In this document: positions 25,319 to 36,970 of the stretch, piece by piece
Layout: every line of letters starts with the position of its first letter
How positions within the stretch are numbered: position 1 is the stretch's first letter
Assembly: GCA_013397935.1 (NCBI GenBank)
Contig: VZRN01004720.1
Coordinates: 164,089 to 228,088 of the forward strand
Direction: 5' to 3'
DNA length: 64,000 nucleotides
Origin: Dasyornis broadbenti
Lineage: Eukaryota > Chordata > Aves > Passeriformes > Dasyornithidae
Program-made: the position numbers and the translations under genes
The notes under the pieces: generated by a model
The model's input: the letters and a program-made list of their open reading frames with translations, nothing else
Database searches by the model: none
What the model was told of the DNA's origin: nothing

Positions 25319-27560
25319 GGTCAGCAGAGTTGTGTGGAGCCTGAACCTTGGGAGCCACCAGTGCGTGCCCAACGTCTTGATGATCTTACACTTCTATTGA
25401 CTTACACCACAACCATCTAATTGCCATCATTTCGGCTCCCCTGACGCACACCCTGTTCTTCCACTAAAAACGTGGTTTTAGGGTGAACTGTCTACCCTGG
25501 AGATGGGGGAGGTCTCTGTGAGCAACGGTGCTGCTCTGCCAGTCCCAGCCCTGCTCGCTCCCTATCACAGCACAGGCAGCAAAGCGTGGGCTGGAGATCT
25601 GAGCCTGAGGTGTCTGTGTCATGCTCTGAATGCCTAATTAGCCAAACAGCTTCTGTAATTACAGCAGCACAACCGGCTGCAGGAGTATTCCCTAACCCAC
25701 AGCTTCAGGGAGCCAATTGTGCATCCCTGGGGATCAGGAGGGACCTCAGATCACTCATGGAATGACACTGGCAGGGGGAAAGGGAGTGATTCTTGTTGCT
25801 TTTGCTTCAACAGTTGGTGTGGATCAGCCAACAAGAAATCAAAAGGTAAAATGGATTTCAGGCCAAGGAAAAAGGATGTTTGTCTCCCACTCGGGGGACT
25901 GGGAGAGCCATTTCTCATTCTAACAAAACAGTGATTAACTCAGAAGTAGGAGGGAATACTCCTCTGAGACAGGAATACTCCCAACTGCAGTTTACATGAG
26001 ATCTACAGTAATTGTTGTATTAATATAATTACCAGACAATTCATTTCAATAACATAATCACAACCCATATTTCATTCTTCAATTAGAGTTCTGATGAGAA
26101 CAGTTTCTAAGCCATAACCTCCTCACAAACCCACCACTAAAAAGAGAACAATCCAATAATTACTCTCACCACGTTAAGCCAATTAGCCAGTGGCAATGGA
26201 GCAGAAGGGATTTTTCTTACTGGCTACTCATCAGCAGTGGAAAGAGAAATTTCAGGGGAAGAAACTGCAGAAATCTGCCTCTTCAGAGGCCATTTCTTAA
26301 GACTGGACCATTTCTCCAGTTCCTCAATTCTGCCTTGGCTGTCCTTTTCAATTAAGCTATAGGGTTTCCCACTGTTTTTCCTTCTCCACCTTCCTGCACT
26401 TCTGCAGTGTTTTCATGCTGAGGATGACCCCAGGCTTGGCCAGCCTTTGTTTCTGCACCCAGTGGAGGGAAGGGTGAGAGAAGCTGACAGCTGAGCTCAC
26501 AGAGGACTGAGGCACCTAAATTCAAAATGTTTGGACTCTCCCTGTCTCAGAGCTTGGTCTGTCACCAGCTGGTGATGGAGCACGTCACATCAGCCTGCCG
26601 CAGGTCCAACAGCCTCCAGAGCTTGCACTACTTCCTGCTCCAGGGGTGTTCTGGACACCAGCCCTATACATCCTAAATTTAAACAAATTATATTTCCACC
26701 TGTCCAGGAGATCACAACATGCATGGGATGAATCGCATTTACCTCAGTACTGGAATAAAGGAGTAGAAATGTGATTGCCACAAGAAAGCAGCTCAGAAAG
26801 CTGCATATTACACATTGTCATGTTATACATGATGGTTTTGCACTGCAGTCCTTAGAGATTGTAATGAATAAAATCTTGACAACATTCTCTCCTGCATTAA
26901 TCACTTTAGGCTGATCCTACAGGATACAAGGGCAAATTAAATTCTATTTGCAATTTCATGCATGATGCCCGGCGTGGCCGATGCCTGAGCCAGCAGTTTT
27001 TCAGTAAGACAAGCGTGTAAGCTGCAATTATGCAGTTACTTTCTCCCATGCACCAACTCTCTTATTACTGACAAATTTATAAATGAAAATGTGTGAATCG
27101 TATTAAACTCACCTTCAAGGATGGAGCAAATGAAAACAAATAGCTTGTAAGACTGTATTTGAAGAAAAGCATTGCTTTTAATGGTTAAGGTGATAAACGG
27201 AACATGTGTGCCTTCAGCCACTGCAGGGACCAGGAGGTTCTGATTCCAGCCAGCACCCAGTACCACATCTGGAAATAAGCACAGGCACACCTGGCTCCAA
27301 TGGGATGGTTATACCTTGTCCTGGGGTGCTCCCACCAGAAGTGCTGGATGAGACACGCTGTCCCCAAGCAGGCAGGGCTGTACAGGCAGCTCACAGGCAG
27401 CACAGGAACGAATCTTCAGCCAGGTAGGTTTTTCCAGACATTTCTGGCTTCTTCTAGTGATTCCAGCATGCTTCCTTCTTCCTTTCTAAACCATAAATCA
27501 CAGGAGGAGCCTGGCTGTGGAGCCCTTTGATGGGCCAAGGGGGAATGACTAAACTGACAG

Positions 27561-27797
27561 AGAGCAGGTTTAGATTGGCTGTTAGGAAGAAATTCTTTCT
27601 GTGAGCGGGGTGAGGCCCTGGCACAGGTTGCCCAGAGCAGCTGTGGCTGCCCTATCCCTAGAAGTCTTCAAGGCCAGGGTGGACAGGACTTGGAGCAACC
27701 TGGGGTAGTGGAAGGTGTCCCTGCCCATGGTGGGGGTGGAATGAGATGAGCTTTAAGGTCCCTTCCAACCCAAACCATTTCCTGATTCGATGATTCC
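27561..27797 (+). mobile_element. CR1 LINE 3' fragment
   Basis: Sense CR1: GTTTAGATTGGCTGTTAGGA, GGCCCTGGCACAGGTTGCCC, AGTCTTCAAGGCCAGGGTGG, ACCCAAACCATTTCCTGATT, ending GATGATTCC. Confidence 0.93.
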
Positions 27798-28499
27798 CAT
27801 GCCCCGGCAATATTAGTCAGCTCTGGAGAGGGCAGGAAAGGGGCCAGATAACAAACCTTCATCTCGGAGAAACACCTTAAACTTTCCTTTAGAGGAATTA
27901 AATTCCTGCCTAAGTACTCCCCAGCCAGCCAGCCCTGTGATCTCCTGTCCCCCTCCGTGGCACAGCGTATGCTGATCATGCTCTGTGCAAAAGTTCAAAG
28001 CCATTTCCAGCTGCATTTGTAAGGAGCCCCGTCGTAATCAGGTTAGAACATAATATGCTTTTAGTTCTCTGGAGGGGAAACTTACACTTTTCTTCAAAGC
28101 AGTTTTCTCTGATAACTTATAACCTTCCCCCGCTCCGCCTTCCTCCTCCTTCGGTGTGATTTCCCCACTGGGAGCAAGTGAGTTTTGTGAAGTTATCATG
28201 TAGAATATCATCTACTAGACTCCTCTGCTTTGGTCTTTTTCAGAGCATCAGCTGCAGCAGAGCCCCAAGAACACTTGGGGCCCAAAGCGCTGGAGCACAT
28301 TCCACTGGGATAATGCAGCTCCTGCCCCGCTTCTCATGATGGCCCCCCCTTCTGCCCACCTTCTCATCCCCATGGAGATTTTTTTCCCTCTCCATTATCT
28401 TAGATTAAGAAACCCATCACCTGAGACTTTAAAAAGTTTGGTAAGACCCTGGAAAAGATCAGGCATCAGTACAGAGGACAAGGGAGCCTGGAAACTAAA

Positions 28500-28743
28500 A
28501 TAAGACAGGTTTAGATTAGATATTAGGAGGAAATTCTTTTCTCGGAGGATAGTGAGATCCTGGCAAAGGTTGCCCAGAGCAGCTGTGGCTGCCCCATACC
28601 TGGAAGTGTTCCAGGGCAGGTTGGATGGGACTTGGAGCAACCTGGTCTAGTGGAAGACTGAAACAAGTTGAGCTTTATGGCAGGGGGTTGGAACAAGATG
28701 GTCTTCTTATGGTTCCAGCCCAAACCATTCTGCAATTATATGA
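28500..28743 (+). mobile_element. CR1 LINE 3' fragment
   Basis: Sense CR1: GGTTTAGATTAGATATTAGG, AAAGGTTGCCCAGAGCAGCT, CCTGGAAGTGTTCCAGGGCA, GCAACCTGGTCTAGTGGAAG. About 30 bases of the usual 3' block are replaced by a partly duplicated segment (AGTTGAGCTTTATGGCAGGG). Confidence 0.9.
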
Positions 28744-29216
28744 AACCTGTGCCATTACAGTGCTTGCCAGACCCTCACATCCTCTGTTCACCTCCGCTTC
28801 CCCCTCTCTCTCCCTGCTCTGTGTTGATGCTGATCCCTGTAATTAAGTCAGCCAGCTCTCCCGCGCATTCAGGAGGGCCTGTGCCTGAGAGATTATCTGT
28901 GTGACCCAGCAGCACGGTGCTGTCAGGACCCTGGTGCCACTGGTGTTGTTATGCACCCCACACCAGCTCTGCGGGACCCATCCTGCCCAGACAACCTGTG
29001 AGAGCATCCATGATTATCAGATCCCTTAGCAGGGAAGGCACCAGCATGTGGCTGTCCCATGATGCTCCCCAAGATGCTCCAAGGGCCAGAACCTCGATTG
29101 CACAGACTCACCCCAAGGCTCCTGTCCCCTGTGTCCACTTACCCCATGAGCAGGTGCTCTCTGGTGTCAGGCGGTAATCCTGCTGCTTCTGGGGCTTTGT
29201 GAGCCGCATGAAATCG

Positions 29217-29244
29217 TAAATGGGATTATAATTAATCCCATTTA
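29217..29244. repeat. Perfect hairpin, 12-base stem, 4-base loop
   Basis: The arms TAAATGGGATTA and TAATCCCATTTA flank the loop TAAT. The unique surrounding sequence is AT-rich, with homeodomain-like TAAT cores in both arms. Confidence 0.93.
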
Positions 29245-30427
29245 ATTATAACGGGGCCTCAGGCACCTCAAGAGGGAACACACCAGGCCTGACAGCAGGT
29301 GTGCAACAGGCTGAACTCTCTTCAAAAAACTGTGTGCCCCACTCAGTGGGTCTAAGTAAAGCTGTGAGCTCCCGACTACGGCTGCTTGCCCCTCAAATTT
29401 ACCTAACCCTGGAAATACAGTCCTAATTAAAATATTGACAGCAGGAAGTGGAATCAATCAGCAGCTGGCACACCAGGACGAGCTTTGCATTAACTAGAAG
29501 GTGCTGGGCTGTGACAGGCTCCTCAAGTGACATTTAATGGCTGTTTGCACAGGAGGAGAAGTGACCCCCCGGCTCAGTAGCGGCAACAATTAGCACAGAG
29601 CACACCACAGTGTGAACGATTTTAATGTCAAATAAAGTCTCCTGGTCCTGCTATCCTTGAGCATCCCAGAAAAAAGCTGAGTTTTACTTTTCAAGGATGG
29701 TGAAGGTCCCATTTTTGGGATCCTGGGGTGTAGCTCTGTGTAGATCATACAGGGGTGTTGTTGTTGGTTACCACCCTGTGGCAGCTTCCCTTGGGATCTG
29801 GCACAACTGAGGGGAAATTTTCTCATGTGCTTTTAGGGAATAGCAGCCAAACCCTGGGATGGAGGGAGGAGAGCCAAGGGCTTCACAAAAGGAGGTGTTT
29901 GGGAAAGAGGGGTCCCCCCAGGAAAGTGGGGTGGGAGGTGGGAATTTCAAGGCTGCATTCGCTACCACTCCATACTTTCAGGTAATAACGGGGTTCTTTT
30001 CTCCTCACTGCCCTCACCAGTGCCCCAGCTGTGTGTGCACATCACCAACCGGTCCAAACTGGGCTCCAGGATTCAGCCGTGGGTGCCAGTGAGAGTGGCT
30101 TGGCCCCGCTCCTGCCCTGCACACTGCTGCTGAAAAATGTAAAAGCAGTATTAGAGGGAGCATCAAAGGGCTGAGGAGGTACCGTTAACCCACAGTTAAT
30201 CTCGAAGATGGAGACCCAAGCAAGAGGTTTGGCGGGGGCAGCAAAGGCCACAGCAGCAAGATCAAAGGGAATAAAACACCAAGATGTGCAGTATTTCTCT
30301 GCTAGCCAGAGAGATAACTAAGAGAGCTTCAAAGGAATCTTCTGCACTTATGACTGAGCTCCTAACCCTGCTCAATGAGCCTGTTGCTCTCTTCCTGCCT
30401 CTGCTCCACACAAAAGCAATAATCAAG

Positions 30428-30640
30428 GAATCATAGAATCACAGAATAGTTTGGGTTGGAATGGACTTTTAAAGCTCATCTCATCCCACCCCTGCCCTGG
30501 GCAGGGACACCTTCCACCGTCCCATGTTGCTCCAAGCCCCGTACAACCTGGCCTTGGACATTTCCAGGGATGGGGCAGCCACAGCTCTGGGGAACCTGTG
30601 CTAGGGCCTCACCACCCTCACAAGGAAGAATTCCTTCCTA
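30428..30640 (-). mobile_element. CR1 LINE 3' fragment
   Basis: Antisense CR1 beginning at the tail AATCATAGAATCACAGAATA and including CCCTGGGCAGGGACACCTTC, CTTGGACATTTCCAGGGATG and the CAAGGAAGAATTCCTTCC end. It is one of the best preserved copies here. Confidence 0.93.
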
Positions 30641-32655
30641 AATAACCTTGAAATGGGTAAATACTTGATGCGAAACACCATCCGAGGTTTTGCCTTCACT
30701 GCATATTCATTTCCGTTGCATGGTCCATGGGTCTCAGGCCCAGAGAGAAGCTGATGCTCTAGGACCCCGTGGCAGAACATTCCCAGTTGCCCAACCCTGT
30801 CCAGTCTTGCTGTCCTCTTTCCCTCTTGTCTGTGGCTTTAAGCTGATTCTCTTTGAGACTGCTGTGACTCCTTGCACAAACCATCCTTGCAAGTGTTGTA
30901 TTAAAAGAACTCCTGAAAGACTTCCAGAAGTGTAAGTTTTCACACTCCCGTTACCTCCGCTCTCTGCCAGCAATGGCACCCAGAGCTAATTAACAGCCCC
31001 TTAATTATCAACATATGAAACTCATTATTTGCAAGTAGCCTCTTTCCTTGTCGTAAGATATGTTCAGAAAATGACACATCAGGCAATTTCTTGTCATTCA
31101 TGAGTTACACTCCATTTTCTAGGTATTTTGAGAAAGCACCATAGGTTTCATTTCTTGGGAAATGAGGGTTTTACCTTTTGAGAGGAAACCCAAGTGTCAG
31201 TGACATAGCCCTTTTGATCCCTACCCTGAAGGACTGATCCTGTACCATGAGCCCATAGCTGCTTCCAAAATAACAATCCCCTGTTCCAGGGAGAAAAGCC
31301 CCAAAGGTGCAGAATCGTCCTGTGGGGTGGAATCATCCATCAGTGTCGGAGCACCAGGGCTCATGCCTACCTTGGCAATGGATGAGCCTTCCCAATGCAC
31401 AGAATCTGGTGGGGCCTCAAATGATCAGCATCACTGAGAAAAAGCTCTTGCTCGTGCCCTCCTTGTTTTGGCAGCATTATGAGGCAGAGACAAGACAACC
31501 CAAGCGGTTTCCTTTTAATTCCAACAGCTTCATTCTCCTCTGTACTCACAGGGAGGTCACACACCCACCAGAACCAGGGATGCAGGTGTGACTCCCTTTG
31601 GAGGCATTTGAGATATTTTTCTGATTTTTGGACATTCTTCCTGTCAAGGAAGCTGCAGCAGTAAGCCCAGAGCTGCCTGTTGAGCAGAGGAGGCAGGTCT
31701 TTCATCTAAACAGCAAATTCAGAAAATAAGCAGGGAAAGAGCTTGTCTCAAAAACTCTGTGCAAACTGTAAATTATTCTCTTTGAAAAAAATGAGCCTGT
31801 TGGAAATTTCCAATTGGACAGTTTGGTTCGAGTGTTGGCGGATCAAAAGCTGCTCGTCCTGCGTGGCTGGAGGCAGTGGAGTGGCAGAGCAATTCTCAGG
31901 CTCTGTGGGGTCCCTGGGCTGGGCTGGTTATTTGCCCGGTGGCTTTAACCAGAGTTCACTCAGGCTTATCTGTGATTATTGGGTCCTTAGACTAGTCATG
32001 ATGAAAACGAAATAACAGCACAGCAGAGGCAGATTGAGCTCCCTTTTCTCGGCAGACCTAGAGCCCTCTCCCTGCTGGGGCACCGGAGCACGAAATGCTC
32101 CATTTAAAACTGGAACCGAAGCCAAACAGGAAGAAATTTATTCATGGCATTTTTGCAGCTTTTGTTCGGGATCTGCAGGGGGGAATTCAGTGTAAGTGTG
32201 CCTGGCTTGGCTTTTGTTAACCCTTTGGTTTCTTTGAGTGCGGGAAAAGGAAAAGCAGCAGAGCTTCAACAGACTCTGTGGGTTCTCGTGTCTTGTAAAA
32301 ACCAAGAGTAAATTCCTGGGAAAAAATTGCCTTGAAATGTGGCACAAATGCAGACATTGGAACAAACAGGCTCCTCGTCAGCTCATGGGTTCACTGCTCT
32401 AATTCAGCACCATTGATGGCACAGGGTTCACATCTTCCCTGACCTGGCTGAGTTCCCATCCTGGCAGGGCTTTGGGATCCTGCAGGTACTGTGTGCTCAA
32501 TTCAGTAAGAGGTTCACTCAGGTTTGCCTGCCCTAGGAGCTCTTGTTCGCACTACAACTCTGAGGATTATTTTCCTGTTTCTTTTTCCCCTTTGTTAATT
32601 TTCTCCTAAATTCTCCAAATGTGTTTGGAGCACATTTGCATTTGCAGCATTTATG

Positions 32656-32800
32656 TCCCATCCCTGGAAGTGTCGAAGCCTAGGCTGGATGGAGTTTGGA
32701 GCAACCTGGTCTAGTGAAAGATGTCCCCGCCCATGGCAGGGGATGGAACAAAATGAGCTTTAAGGTCCCTTCCAACCCAAACCTCTCTGTGATTCCATGA
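32656..32800 (+). mobile_element. CR1 LINE 3' fragment
   Basis: Sense CR1: TCCCATCCCTGGAAGTGTCG, GGAGCAACCTGGTCTAGTGA, CCATGGCAGGGGATGGAACA, TTCCAACCCAAACCTCTCTG and the GATTCCATGA tail. Confidence 0.92.
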
Positions 32801-33947
32801 CTGCCCTTCCCTGGCTGTTGCACTGTCTGACCAGTCTGCCTGAGGCTTGCCTGGAGGATCCTCAGAAAATCCCAGGGAAGAACTTTTGTACCAATTGATT
32901 TCCTTGCTGATTTAGGCTTAGGAATGTTTATTGTCACCTCGGTTGTTTCACATCCTTTATGGCTTGGCAATACAGCTGCGTCCCCTGACAAACACAAAAC
33001 AGCAAATGTAAAGAGCCTGGGAGGGTGACGCAGTTAGAGGGTTAGAGGGTGACATTCATCAAAAAAGGTCTAGAATGAGCATTTCATTCAGGGAAAGGGG
33101 ACTGCATCCCTACTCCAACCAGGACAGAAGGGAAATGGGAATGGTCAGAATGCACTGAAGAGTGAAAGTGTCCTGATGGGATGCTGATGGGCACTGGTGG
33201 CCCTGTTCCTGTGGAGATCCAGGGCTGTTCTTGTATCACAGCTGGAATAACACCTTTTCCTGTGTCTATGGGGAGATGAAGAAGTGGTTTCCACCCTGGG
33301 AGCCACAGTCTGTCATGTGATGTTTGTATTTTTGTTGTCTCCTCCGAACATATTTAGAGGCTTAGAGAAAAGCCACATCATACAAGGGATTTAAAGGTTA
33401 TTAAGGGAGAAATGCATTTTTCAGCACATGCTGCCTGAAAAGTGTTTTAAATACCCTGGTGCTATTATTCATAGAAAATGCTTCTCTTTCATTTTTTTCT
33501 TTCTCTTTTTTATTTTTCCAATGTAGCTGTAGTCATCATTCAGCCTTGTAACTATTATGGATGGTCGCTAGAAGCCTTCCAAACAAGGCAGCACAATAAG
33601 ATACAGACAGTTAACCCACATCAATTCTCTTAGGAAATTTCATATTGGGCCCTTTAATTCGCTCTTTTTGAAAATATTCTGATCAGTCAGTGCATAGGGC
33701 ACTGCTGCAGGGAAAAGATTGAACCTCGAACAAAGTGGAATGAGATTTGAAATAATAAAAATAAAGAAAAAACACAGAGGCAAGCTTCAGGTACACCTCC
33801 AAAATTCAAATGAGCTCATTTGCAGAGCTAAAAATTTCCCAGGGACTCCAGCTGATTCAAAGAGAAATGTATTTAATTTAAAACAACTCACTTCAGGGAG
33901 CTCGGCACTGGGATGAAATGTATTAAATAATTGATCAACGAGGGAGT

Positions 33948-33991
33948 AAGAAAGGGGGAAAAAAGAGAAAGAAAAAAGAAGGGAAGAAAGG
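33948..33991. repeat. Homopurine tract of 44 bases
   Basis: Uninterrupted A and G, mostly AAAGGGGGAAAAAAGAGAAA and similar. It is simple sequence with no gene nearby. Confidence 0.93.
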
Positions 33992-34849
33992 TACCTGGAT
34001 GGTGTGTGACCTGGAAAAGAAAGACACCTCTGCCTGGGGGATGGGTGACATTCTGAAGTGTTGACAGGGGTCCCAGGGCCACCAACCACACTGTCCCCAA
34101 GGCTTGGTGGCCCCAGCCAAACCAGGGACACATCCCTGTACCACTCTGGCTCTTCGCCTCATTCCACTGGAGTAACACAAGTTTTATTACATTTCCTTCC
34201 AGTACCAAAGTCACATAGAGCCCCTGTGTCCTGTGTGGCCTCTGCTGTGGGATTGGTTTCCTTTCTGCTTCATTGGGTGTTTTACGAAGTGCTTAAAATA
34301 AAACAAATATATTTCATCCCTTCTCCTTAGCAGCTCGAAGGGCAAATTACAATGGAGCTGGTATCAAAACACACACACCGATAATTTTTCTGCAGTGGCT
34401 CAGATTTGGATGTAAAATGGAAATACACATTTAGTGCTTGGCTGTGGCACTGCTGTGTATGCAAACAGCAATTAAAACCTGCAGCCAAATGCCATAAATC
34501 CACCAGCAACAGAGTAAATGCTGTTAAAGAAGGAAAATGAAAAGGAACTGCAGCTCATTTGCATTTTGTAAGAGTAATTTTGTTCAGGCTACAGTTGTTC
34601 TGAATGAAATGTAACTTCTAAGTACTGTTTCAGTGCACTGAGGCCAGGCTGTGAGTGCAGGAGGCTTCGAGACACAGATGGGCTGCTCTGGAGCAGAGAC
34701 GTACAGAGCACCAGGTGTTGGGGACCATCAGCCAGGGTCCATGGCCACAAACACTCCCTCCCTCTCTGTAGGGAGGTTCTGAGCAGCCCCATCCCACTTG
34801 ACAGCACTGCCTTTCAGCATATTCTTTTGATGATTTTTATTTCAGTTGA

Positions 34850-34944
34850 GGGACATGTTTAGCGGTGGACCTGGCAGTACTGGGTTAATGCTGGACTCAA
34901 TGATCTTAGAGGACTTTTCCAACCTCAACGATTCCATGATTCTA
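34850..34944 (+). mobile_element. CR1 LINE 3' end fragment next to assembly gap
   Basis: Sense CR1: GGTGGACCTGGCAGTACTGG, GCTGGACTCAATGATCTTAG, CTTTTCCAACCTCAACGATT and the CCATGATTCTA tail. The N run starts 25 bases later. Confidence 0.85.
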
Positions 34945-34968
34945 AGCTACAGGTGTTGGAAATAAATC

Positions 34969-35007
34969 NNNNNNNNNNNNNNNNNNNNNNNNNNNNNNNN
35001 NNNNNNN
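34969..35007. other. Assembly gap of 39 N
   Basis: 39 undetermined bases. A T run follows immediately at 35008. The odd length suggests an estimated rather than a placeholder gap. Confidence 0.99.
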
Positions 35008-35597
35008 TTTTTTGAGTAGGCGCTACAATCGCTTCAACAAGTGATAAGATTGTTCTCCTGTGAACACCTCCTCATTGCATTCCAACTCCAGTGCCCAGGC
35101 ACCTTTTGGGATGGCTGCAAATTATATAAAAGCCCAGCCTGAGTCACAGCAATTAATCTCTGCATCCACAGTCCCACTCACTCCTTCTCTTCCTCTCCTG
35201 CATGTGGGCTTCCAATCAACCAGCTCAGCCTGTTCCCATAGAAACTGAGCAACACATCACTGCAGAGTCAGGCTGCTGGGGCTTTTTAAGTTCTCATCAG
35301 AGCTTTATTCCACCCCTCAGGAAGCCATGCTGGTCACTGTGACTGGGGATGGTCACTCTGCCTTGGCTGCCAGCAAAAAATGGGACTCAGCAGCCAATGA
35401 TCCCATACCAGCACCTAGGGAGCTCAGGAGATGCAGTTTGCTGTCAATATTTGCATCTCATTAATCTATTCCAGCTTCAGCAGAGGCAAGGAAGAGAAGA
35501 GACTAGAGAGGGTAAAGCCAGGGTGTTTCTTGGCCTATTGGCACCAATACTGGTTCCTTTACTGGTATGTTAAAAACTGCTTTCATCATCTGCTATG

Positions 35598-35640
35598 AAG
35601 ACCTTGAAGGTCCTTTCCAAGCCAAACCATTCTCTGATCT
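35598..35640 (+). mobile_element. Short CR1 3' end remnant
   Basis: ACCTTGAAGGTCCTTTCCAA and GCCAAACCATTCTCTGATC match the last 40 bases of CR1. No more of the element is recognisable to its left. Confidence 0.65.
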
Positions 35641-36846
35641 TGTTTTATTAAGACTAATAAAATTGCACATCCTCTTCCATCTCTGCCTGTTCCATGACTG
35701 TGTCCAATCACTGTGCAGGCATGGGCTGTGCAACAGCTGCTGGAGCAGCAGGAAGATTGTGGTGAAGTCTTTCTGCATCCCACCTCTTCCAGAGCATTCC
35801 AGGAGGGCTTGAACCAGGCTTGGTCATCATCATCAGCAGCCGCAGCAGCTCCCTAGCGTTTCTCAGCTGGAGGTTCCAAATGGCTTTGGAGAAAGGAGGC
35901 AATGGCTGCTCACCAAGCCCTTCACACAGGGAAATTGAGGCCTCCAGTTGGGGTGAGAAGTTCTTGAGAGCGAAGGTCTTTCAAGAGGTTTCTGGAAAAG
36001 CTCTCTCCCTGGCTTCCGCGGGATCCCATCACATAAAGCCAGGCAGAGCCACCCAACAGTCCCACTCTGTTGTGGAGAGCAGCAAGAAACCAGCAAGTGT
36101 CAGAGCTGCATCTGATGGGAAAACTTAGATCTTCTATCTGGAGTTTTGTTTTTCCATCAAAAGGTGCTAATATAAATATTTACTGGCAACTTTTCCCATT
36201 CTATTAATGACAGCACTTTGTGCAGGTTGAGTTTCTTAAGGAAATACTTTAAAAATCTGCTTCATGTATTCAAATAATCTCTAATGCTTTTGTTTAATTA
36301 ATTTATTTTTTTTTCCAGGAGTGGAACTCCTGCACATATGGCTTTGCTTATGCAACTAGTTTGATTAGATTTTACATTTTCAAGTGTAATTTATGGTAAA
36401 TTTCCCACAGAGTCATTAAAAACCCCATCCTTTAAATATGTCCTGAATAATCTCTTCCATACATTTTATGTATAAAACAAAAATGGAGTGATTCTGTATT
36501 CTAAAGGGACACCTACTGATAAGAACACGTTGCATTTGTAGCAGTTTAAATGCAGGATATAGAAAATGTCTATCTTGTTGGGATTTTAAAGCCCCACTGA
36601 AATGCATTTCAAGGAATCAATCAGTACAAGTCAATGTACAAGAATTGCTTTAATAAATCTAAATAGAGGTGTCAGGCTCTAAGCGAATTGCACATTAAAT
36701 AAAATCTGATTCTTCATTGAATATATTGAGTGTTATCATTAAGAGCAGATCTGTTACCCTCGGCGAGCGAGGCGGCTGACAGGATGACAGCAGCACTGCT
36801 GAGCTCCAAACAGAGAAAGGGTGTTTTGTGTGCAACCTGGGAATTA

Positions 36847-36970
36847 TCACGGAATCCCTGTAGAGTCTGGGTTGGAAGGGACCTTCAAACTCATCTGGTT
36901 CCACCCCCTGCCCTAGGCAGGGACACCTTCCACTGGACCAGGTTGCTCCAAATCTTGTCCAGCCTGATCT
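36847..36970 (-). mobile_element. CR1 LINE 3' fragment
   Basis: Antisense CR1: TCACGGAATCCCTGTAGAGT, GGGTTGGAAGGGACCTTCAA, CACCTTCCACTGGACCAGGT, and then a sharp end. Confidence 0.9.

Larger units (their letters stand above)
19003..34849. other. Intergenic with nine CR1 copies
   Basis: A CR1-rich portion of the flank, about one copy per 1.7 kb, in both orientations. Between the copies the DNA is unique and often AT-rich (for example 20560-21030, 23275-23480, 25960-26180, 26800-27180). No gene is recognised. Confidence 0.55.

Noticed and set aside
33028..33052. GTTAGAGG repeated twice as an interstitial telomeric repeat
   Set aside because: Only two copies, and the unit is not TTAGGG.
32634..35456. 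Octamer motifs ATTTGCAT at 32634, 34557 and 35449 as a regulatory cluster
   Set aside because: Two or more matches of an 8-base motif on two strands are expected by chance in 64 kb, and more in AT-rich DNA. Their spacing shows no order.
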